A DNA stretch of 11,632 bases from JBFLVN01 sp040758475 (lineage in GTDB: Bacteria > JAGRBM01): NCBI GenBank assembly GCA_040758475.1, contig JBFLVN010000113.1, positions 1-11,632 of the forward strand, in the 5' to 3' direction. Below, piece by piece: positions 7,873-11,632 of the stretch (positions are counted from its first letter, which is position 1; every line of letters begins with the position of its first letter). Made by a program: the position numbers and the translations under genes. Under the pieces are notes generated by a model. It saw only the letters and a list, made by a program, of their open reading frames with translations, had not been told where the DNA came from and ran no database searches.

Positions 7873-8092
7873 ACCACCACATGATCCCCATTCATGAGAT
7901 TGAACAGAAGAAGGTCGCGGGCTAGATTGAGCCGTCTGTTAGAAAAGCTGGGTGTCGTCAGCCATCTCATGGACCTCAAACACACGTTACCGAAGATTTT
8001 CTCTCCTACCCCTACGGTTTTCGACCGAATAAACGAAGGTGGACGACCCACTCCTTATGTAGAGCAGCCAGGTGGCCTGTTCCAGCAATTAC

Positions 8093-8102
8093 CGTAATTA
8101 CG
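8093..8102. repeat. Perfect palindrome CGTAATTACG upstream of abiE
   Basis: This 10-bp perfect palindrome lies just upstream of the AbiE -35 box. Characterised AbiEi proteins repress their own promoter by binding two inverted repeats, so this and the repeat at 8117-8133 are a candidate pair. The binding itself is inferred. Confidence 0.35.
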
Positions 8103-8108
8103 TTTTAC

Positions 8109-8136
8109 TTGCAAAAATACACTTTTTGTGTATATT
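8109..8136 (+). promoter_or_regulatory. Sigma-70-like promoter of the abiE operon with embedded inverted repeat
   Basis: TTGCAA (8109-8114) and TATATT (8131-8136) are separated by 16 bp and form a good -35/-10 pair in an AT-rich island within GC-rich DNA. The inverted repeat ATACAC-N5-GTGTAT (8117-8133) fills the spacer and touches the -10, a position where a bound repressor would block RNA polymerase. Transcription would start near 8143-8144, at the GTG of abiEi. Confidence 0.6.
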
Positions 8137-8143
8137 TACGCAT

Positions 8144-8947
8144 GTGAATAGCGAATTGCATCCTTCCTCTCTCTCCTCCTTCGTGGACCAGCTTCAGGAG
8201 GGGGGGCGGTATGTCTTCACCCTCAAAGAGGCCCGGAAGCTCGGGGGGCGCTCGGAGAGCGGCCTCAAGATCGCCTTGGGGCGCCTGAAAAAACAGGGGC
8301 GAATCGTGAGCCCCCGGCAGGGGTTCTTCGTCATCGTTCCCCTCGAATACCGCCGGGCCGGAGCCCCGCCGGCGAGCTGGTTCATTGACGACCTCATGCG
8401 CTACATGCGGCAGCCCTACTACGTGGGGCTCCTCTCGGCGGCGGCCATCCACGGCGCGGCGCACCAGCAGCCCATGGTCTTCCAGGTGGTCACGGACAGG
8501 CCCACGCGCGCATCGCGCGCCGCCCGTATCCGGATCGAATTCCACATGCACGGGCAAGTGAAATCCCTTCCCGTGGGGGAAGTGCAGACGGAAACGGGAA
8601 CAATGCGAGTGGCGACGCCCGAGGTCACGGCGTTCGATCTCGTGCGCTACAGCGAGGCGGCCGGACACATGGGGAACGTGGTGACCATTCTGGCGGAGCT
8701 ATCCGAAAAACTCGACCCGCGGGCCCTGGCCAAGGTCGCGCCCCACTACGCGACGCCGGACGTGCAGCGCCTGGGATACCTGCTCGAAGCCATCGGCCAT
8801 CAAGACATCGCACTTCCGCTCAAGGAGTCGTTACCCAAGCGAAAGCCCCGTCCCGTCCCGCTCGTGACGGGCCGAAGCACCAAGGGACTCAAGGCCGATC
8901 CGGGCTGGAAGGTGCTTCCCAACCATGAACTGGAGTCCGACCTATGA
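8144..8947 (+). CDS. abiEi: AbiEi-type antitoxin and autorepressor
   Basis: A 267-residue protein. Residues about 20-65 form the winged-helix DNA-binding unit (VFTLKEARKLGG, SGLKIALGRLKKQGRIVSPRQGFFVIVP), followed by the AbiEi C-terminal domain with YYVGLLSAAAIHGAAHQQPM and VATPEVTAFDLVRY. In the family, AbiEi antagonises the AbiEii nucleotidyltransferase and represses the operon. I chose GTG at 8144. The open frame reaches back to 8072, but that would place the promoter inside the gene. The predicted transcription start falls on or one base before this GTG and no ribosome site is visible, so a leaderless mRNA is likely; slightly later starts (TTG at 8155) remain possible. Its stop overlaps the abiEii start as ATGA. 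GC matches the outer flanks rather than the Gabija block. Confidence 0.85.
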   Translation: MNSELHPSSLSSFVDQLQEGGRYVFTLKEARKLGGRSESGLKIALGRLKKQGRIVSPRQGFFVIVPLEYRRAGAPPASWFIDDLMRYMRQPYYVGLLSAAAIHGAAHQQPMVFQVVTDRPTRASRAARIRIEFHMHGQVKSLPVGEVQTETGTMRVATPEVTAFDLVRYSEAAGHMGNVVTILAELSEKLDPRALAKVAPHYATPDVQRLGYLLEAIGHQDIALPLKESLPKRKPRPVPLVTGRSTKGLKADPGWKVLPNHELESDL

Positions 8948-9762
8948 TCCCACGCGCCCACATCACCGCTTGGCGGGCACAGGCCCCCTGGCCCGACGAC
9001 GCGCAGGTGGAACAGGACCTCATCCTCTCTCGCGCGCTCGTCGAGATTTTTGAGAGCAAGCTGCTCGCCAGGTCCCTCGTCTTTCGCGGTGGAACGGCCC
9101 TTCACAAGCTCTTCTTCGCCCCGCCGGGGCGCTATTCCGAAGACATCGATCTCGTGCAGATCGAAGCGGGGAAGATCGGCCCCGTGCTCGATGCACTTCG
9201 GGAAAGACTCGATCCGTGGCTCGGAGAGCCGACCCGCAAGCGCGGCGAAGGCCGCGTCACCCTTCTCTACCGGTTCGAGACGACGGGTCTGCCGGCCCAG
9301 ACCATGCGCCTCAAGGTGGAGATCAACACGAGGGAGCATTTCAACGTGCTGGACCTTGCACCTCGAAGGTTCGAGGTGGAGAGCCCCTGGTTTTCGGGCG
9401 GGGCGGACCTCACCGTCTACGCGCTGGAAGAGCTTCTCGGAACCAAGCTGCGCGCCCTCTACCAGCGCAAGAAGGGACGGGATCTCTACGACCTCTGGCT
9501 CGCGCTCGGCTCGGAGGAAATCGTTCTCGACGCCGCGAAGATCGTGGAGTGCTTCGGGCGCTACCTGGAGCATGGGAATACGCCCGTCACCCGGGCCCAG
9601 TTCGAGGCCAACCTTGCGGGTAAGCTCGAAGACCCGGCCTTCACTGAGGACATCGTTCCGCTCCTTCAGACCGGGGCTGACTACGATGCAGGCGAAGCCG
9701 CTGCCCTCGTCCGGGAGCGCCTTCTCGCTCTCCTCCCCGGCGATCCCTGGAAGGGGAAGTGA
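8944..9762 (+). CDS. abiEii: AbiEii-type nucleotidyltransferase toxin
   Basis: A 272-residue protein of the AbiEii/AbiGii nucleotidyltransferase family. The polymerase-beta-like active site is visible: RGGTALHKLF (48-57), then RYSEDIDLV (63-71) with the metal-binding Asp67 and Asp69, and LKVEIN (123-128) as a third acidic position. GTKLRALYQRKKGRDLYDL (166-184) is the other family hallmark. Family toxins add nucleotides to RNA; related MenT toxins modify tRNA 3' ends. They act in abortive phage defence or growth arrest. All key residues are present, so the toxin looks intact. Translation is coupled to abiEi by the ATGA overlap, which favours antitoxin first. No terminator with a T-tract on this strand was found right after the stop. 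Confidence 0.93.
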   Translation: MIPRAHITAWRAQAPWPDDAQVEQDLILSRALVEIFESKLLARSLVFRGGTALHKLFFAPPGRYSEDIDLVQIEAGKIGPVLDALRERLDPWLGEPTRKRGEGRVTLLYRFETTGLPAQTMRLKVEINTREHFNVLDLAPRRFEVESPWFSGGADLTVYALEELLGTKLRALYQRKKGRDLYDLWLALGSEEIVLDAAKIVECFGRYLEHGNTPVTRAQFEANLAGKLEDPAFTEDIVPLLQTGADYDAGEAAALVRERLLALLPGDPWKGK

Positions 9763-9771
9763 AGGGTCCCC

Positions 9772-9814
9772 AAACAAAACCCCGCCGGAGGCCTTGCGGC
9801 TGGTTCCGGCGGGG
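9772..9814 (-). terminator. Intrinsic terminator for the 198-residue gene
   Basis: A 10-bp perfect GC-rich stem pairs 9780-9789 with 9805-9814, with an inner GCC/GGC pairing in the loop. Read on the minus strand it is followed by TTTTGTTT (9779-9772). It lies 55 bp after the stop of the minus-strand gene at 9869. It sits only about 10 bp past the abiEii stop and would also stop antisense transcription into abiE. Confidence 0.75.
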
Positions 9815-9868
9815 GGCAGATGCAATCCGATAAGGCCCTCATGCGCCCTTTAAGATCTGAAGCCTAAT

Positions 9869-10465
9869 TTATCCTTGCAAGATCGTGCGCAGGGTCGCCT
9901 TAATCCCGGGTTCTGCGTGAAGGCTCTCCACCTTCTCCACCAAATACTTGTGGAGCACGATCATGCCGAAGCGGTCGATGCCTTCGAGATCACCACGCGC
10001 GAGCGCTTCGAGGCCGCCCATCGAAGCGATTACCACGGGTTCCTCGCCCAGGCGACTAAATATCCAATCGATTAAAATGTTGACCGGCACTGCGGGAAGC
10101 TGCGTGGCGCCAAGGTAGAAGAACGACTGCGTTGAGAAGACGACTACCGGTTCACCCACGAGCAGATTGCGTACCCGGCAGCCCTCCGTCCAAATCTCCT
10201 GCTCGCCGTCCCGGTCGCCCCGAAGCGTGCGAAGGAACGTGTTAATCTTTCCAAAGCTGCTGCGGGCGATTATGAGGGCGTCGCCCTGCCAATCCGGCCA
10301 TACCGACCCACCTACCCGCACCGTGCGAACGGACCTTGGTGCGCAACCTCGCTCGAACTGAACCGTCGCGTGTCCCCTCCGCCCATGGTCTCCGAAGAAT
10401 GACCGAGTCATTTCTACGTCCCGCGTGAAGTCGCTCAAGCCAAGATTCGATTTCATCTCGTTCAT
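9869..10465 (-). CDS. Uncharacterised 198-residue protein
   Basis: I do not recognise this protein. Gene-level support is good: ATG at 10465 is preceded by GGAGG at 5 nt (10471-10475), composition is protein-like, and an intrinsic terminator follows the stop by 55 bp. It appears soluble. There is a basic, Gly/Arg-rich N-terminal third, then hydrophobic strand-like stretches (GDALIIARSSFGKINTFLRT; NLLVGEPVVVFSTQSFFYLG) and a helical C-terminus (GMIVLHKYLVEKVESL, GIKATLRTIL). No catalytic motif, signal peptide or long transmembrane helix is evident. It is monocistronic and convergent with abiE. Its place beside two defence systems is the only functional hint, and that is weak. Confidence 0.75.
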   Translation of the reverse strand: MNEMKSNLGLSDFTRDVEMTRSFFGDHGRRGHATVQFERGCAPRSVRTVRVGGSVWPDWQGDALIIARSSFGKINTFLRTLRGDRDGEQEIWTEGCRVRNLLVGEPVVVFSTQSFFYLGATQLPAVPVNILIDWIFSRLGEEPVVIASMGGLEALARGDLEGIDRFGMIVLHKYLVEKVESLHAEPGIKATLRTILQG

Positions 10466-10475
10466 CTCAACCTCC

Positions 10476-10890
10476 GGTCCCTCCCGGATCAGTAAATTAT
10501 GAGCGGGGCGGCGGTCTTTGGCTAGGGATTACCCCTTTTTAGAGCCGCTGGACTGCCTCGACCGCCCTCCCGCCGCTGTCTTGCCACCGCCCGAGGCTGC
10601 TCTGCCAGAGATTCAACGCGGGCGCAGGGCAGGCCCAGGAAAGTCAGGCCGAGTGCTATCCGAGGGGGCCCCGGCGGGCGTGCCACGGGCGCGCCTTCGC
10701 GCCAGGCGGTTCTACCGGTCTTTCTGGTCCCAAAATGAGACAAAGCGGCCTGGGCCGCCCTTCGGAAAGCGCGGGTAACAATCCTCAGCACCTCCCCACC
10801 ACGCCTGAAGCCGCATCAATCAGACTCCTATGAAATCACGCTGCTTTTCCGCTTTTCTAGGGTCCATCCGGCTGCTTTGGGGACGGAAAG
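10476..10890. other. GC-rich intergenic stretch with no supported gene
   Basis: Open frames of 86-89 codons exist on both strands (about 10518-10791), but they are Arg/Pro-rich, lack ribosome sites and resemble nothing. Small hairpins are present: GGCGCG-CCTT-CGCGCC at 10688-10703 and GCGGCC-TG-GGCCGC at 10745-10758. Neither has a T-tract. No tRNA or known RNA was recognised. Confidence 0.45.
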
Positions 10891-11055
10891 CCCGCACCCT
10901 CTCGGCACCTCACCGGCACCCTCCCTGCACCCCCTCCGCACCCCACTAAAAAGTACAAGTACCTATTTTTCTTAAAGTACAGAAAAGAAAGAAAAGAGGG
11001 TGCGGGTGGATGCCGGAAAATGCACCACGATTCTTGGAAAGTTCGATGGGTGCGG
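10891..11055. repeat. Iteron-like array: five 11-bp GCACC units, AT-rich tract, 12-bp inverted repeat
   Basis: GCACC occurs at 10894, 10905, 10916, 10927 and 10938, an exact 11-bp period. A tract rich in A and T follows (about 10945-10995) containing AAGTAC three times, two of them in tandem. CCCGCACCCTCT (10891-10902) recurs as its perfect reverse complement at 10995-11006, so the array and AT tract are bracketed by a 12-bp inverted repeat. GGGTGCGG appears again at 11048-11055. Direct repeats plus an AT-rich tract are the layout of iteron origins. An 11-bp head-to-tail period also suits PhoB/OmpR-type regulators. I cannot tell which applies. Confidence 0.6.
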
Positions 11056-11095
11056 CTCTCCCTGGCAGGATCAAAACGGGAAACGCCGTAACGTA

Positions 11096-11115
11096 CGCGT
11101 GCAGCATGGCACGCG
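11096..11115. repeat. Perfect hairpin CGCGTGC-N6-GCACGCG
   Basis: A 7-bp perfect stem with a 6-nt loop lies between the iteron-like array and the end of the Usp-domain gene. There is no T-tract on either side, so it is not a standard intrinsic terminator. Its stem carries the GTGC/GCAC core seen in the array. Confidence 0.4.
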
Positions 11116-11247
11116 GAAAGGTGTGTTGATTTGAAGTGTTGGGAAGGTCAGGCTGCGAGCATCTCGCGGAGCAGGATGTCCTTGGGCTCCGGTTTCCAGA
11201 GCGGAATCGTCAGCAGGGTTCTATTGGCGTCACGCGCCGCCCGCCAA

Positions 11248-11632
11248 TCATTTCGGTTTCAGATCAACTCCACGCACAATCAGCAGGGATGCCGGCGAAT
11301 GCTGGGCGATGTATTCGGAGCGGAATCCGAAGGAGCGTTCCGGCAGTCCTCCTTCCGACCCAAGCCCCACCACGGCAAGGTCATAGCCGGTGGTGCATTC
11401 GTCGATGATCGCGCGGGCAGGGTCGGCGTGGGCGACGACCTTGAAGTGGACCCCGCCTTGCTGCGCCGCTGATTGGGGGAAAGTGAGATCGAGAAAATCC
11501 TGCGTTTCCCGCGAGGGGGCGTTTTGCCCCGGGGCGATGACGTGCAGGATGGTCACGGAGGCGGCCACGTTGCCGCGGAGGCGTTGCGCCAGACGCAAGG
11601 CCGCGCGGTCGTGGAGGCCGCCTCTGTAGGCG
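11248..11632 (-). CDS. UspA-like C-terminal domain, partial; probably a cation/proton antiporter tail
   Basis: The minus-strand frame is open from the right edge to a TGA at 11248-11250. An in-frame TTG at 11598 is not the real start, because the residues before it (YRGGLHDRAALRLAQRL) continue the domain. The visible 127 residues form a universal-stress-protein alpha/beta fold: GGLHDRAALRLA, SVTILHVIAP, then DLAVVGLGSEGGLPERSFG and a final strand SPASLLIVRG. The nucleotide-binding Gly motif is shortened compared with ATP-binding UspA. That form and the GGxxxRAALRLA opening recall Usp domains at the C-terminus of Na+/H+ or Kef-type antiporters, where they are thought to be regulatory; a separate Usp protein is possible. 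The membrane part, if present, lies outside the window. No ordinary terminator was found downstream. Confidence 0.75.
   Translation of the reverse strand, partial: AYRGGLHDRAALRLAQRLRGNVAASVTILHVIAPGQNAPSRETQDFLDLTFPQSAAQQGGVHFKVVAHADPARAIIDECTTGYDLAVVGLGSEGGLPERSFGFRSEYIAQHSPASLLIVRGVDLKPK

Larger units (their letters stand above)
7873..8143. other. Divergent intergenic region between the gajA operon and abiE
   Basis: About 270 bp with no supported gene. The half near abiE holds the AbiE promoter and palindromes, listed separately. The half near gajA holds no clear ribosome site. A 60-codon GTG-started frame (7869-8051, minus) ends in an ATGA overlap with gajA, but its ribosome site overlaps its own start codon and I do not call it. 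The palindromic TTGCAA at 8109-8114 could also serve as a -35 toward gajA (TAATTG 17 nt on), which would leave a leader of about 200 nt. That promoter is weakly supported. Confidence 0.5.

Noticed and set aside
7869..8051. 60-codon minus-strand frame ending in an ATGA overlap with gajA
   Set aside because: The ATGA overlap is suggestive, but the GTG start overlaps its own purine-rich site, no family is recognised and the frame crosses the control region. A leader peptide cannot be excluded.
8072..8143. Upstream ATG start for abiEi at 8072
   Set aside because: It would place a good promoter and operator repeat inside the coding region and add 24 residues (MACSSNYRNYVLL...) unlike the family N-terminus.
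8800..9853. 341-codon minus-strand frame and 267-codon plus-strand frame over abiEii
   Set aside because: Shadows of the abiEii frame, which carries all nucleotidyltransferase motifs.
10518..10791. 86- and 89-codon frames on both strands
   Set aside because: Arg/Pro/Gly-rich translations, no ribosome site and no domain; both strands open, as expected of high-GC non-coding DNA.
11148..11258. Open minus-strand stretch ending in WKPEPKDILLREMLAA, just after the Usp-domain gene
   Set aside because: It reads like a protein tail but has no start codon and begins at a stop. It could be a gene remnant or a frameshifted end of the Usp gene; evidence is too thin to call.
1..11632. Insertion sequences, integrase, tRNA attachment site or CRISPR array
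   Set aside because: No transposase or recombinase motifs, no spaced identical repeats of CRISPR type and no tRNA-like fold were recognised by reading both strands.

Overview
The window comes from a GC-rich bacterium, probably from an uncultured or metagenomic source. Nothing in it fixes a lineage. It reads as a defence island beside phage-like or mobile cargo, with an apparently ordinary chromosomal gene entering at the right edge. Hand counts of sample lines give 45/60 G+C at 1201-1260 and 44/60 at 8401-8460, but 24/60 at 4561-4620, 33/60 at 3061-3120 and 31/60 at 6661-6720. The central minus-strand block is therefore compositionally different from both flanks.

Left block, minus strand, about 1-2581: a small XRE-type DNA-binding protein, then a Q-rich, partly coiled-coil protein of unknown function, then a transglutaminase-like cysteine hydrolase that runs off the left edge. 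The genes overlap (about 25 bp, then ATGA), so they are probably one operon. The style is phage or satellite cargo, but no diagnostic virion gene is visible.

Central block, minus strand, 2675-7872: an OLD-family ATPase-TOPRIM nuclease (GajA-like), a UvrD/Rep-type SF1 helicase (GajB-like) 3 nt downstream, and a caspase-like protease (peptidase C14) 53 nt further on. The first two genes have the architecture of the Gabija anti-phage system. The protease, placed as a third operon member, is the most interesting feature: a possible Gabija system with a proteolytic arm.

Right of it, divergent on the plus strand, 8144-9762: a two-gene AbiE system (AbiEi antitoxin/repressor, AbiEii nucleotidyltransferase toxin) with an ATGA overlap. 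A promoter and operator-like inverted repeat lie directly before a GTG start that may be leaderless. The two defence units share a roughly 270 bp divergent intergenic region.

Next is an unrecognised 198-residue protein on the minus strand with a strong ribosome site and an intrinsic terminator of its own. A non-coding stretch of about 780 bp follows. It contains five GCACC elements at an exact 11-bp period beside an AT-rich tract, bracketed by a perfect 12-bp inverted repeat; this looks like an origin or a multi-site regulatory region. The right edge holds the C-terminal UspA-like domain of a larger minus-strand protein, probably a cation/proton antiporter. No rRNA, tRNA, transposase, integrase or CRISPR array was seen.
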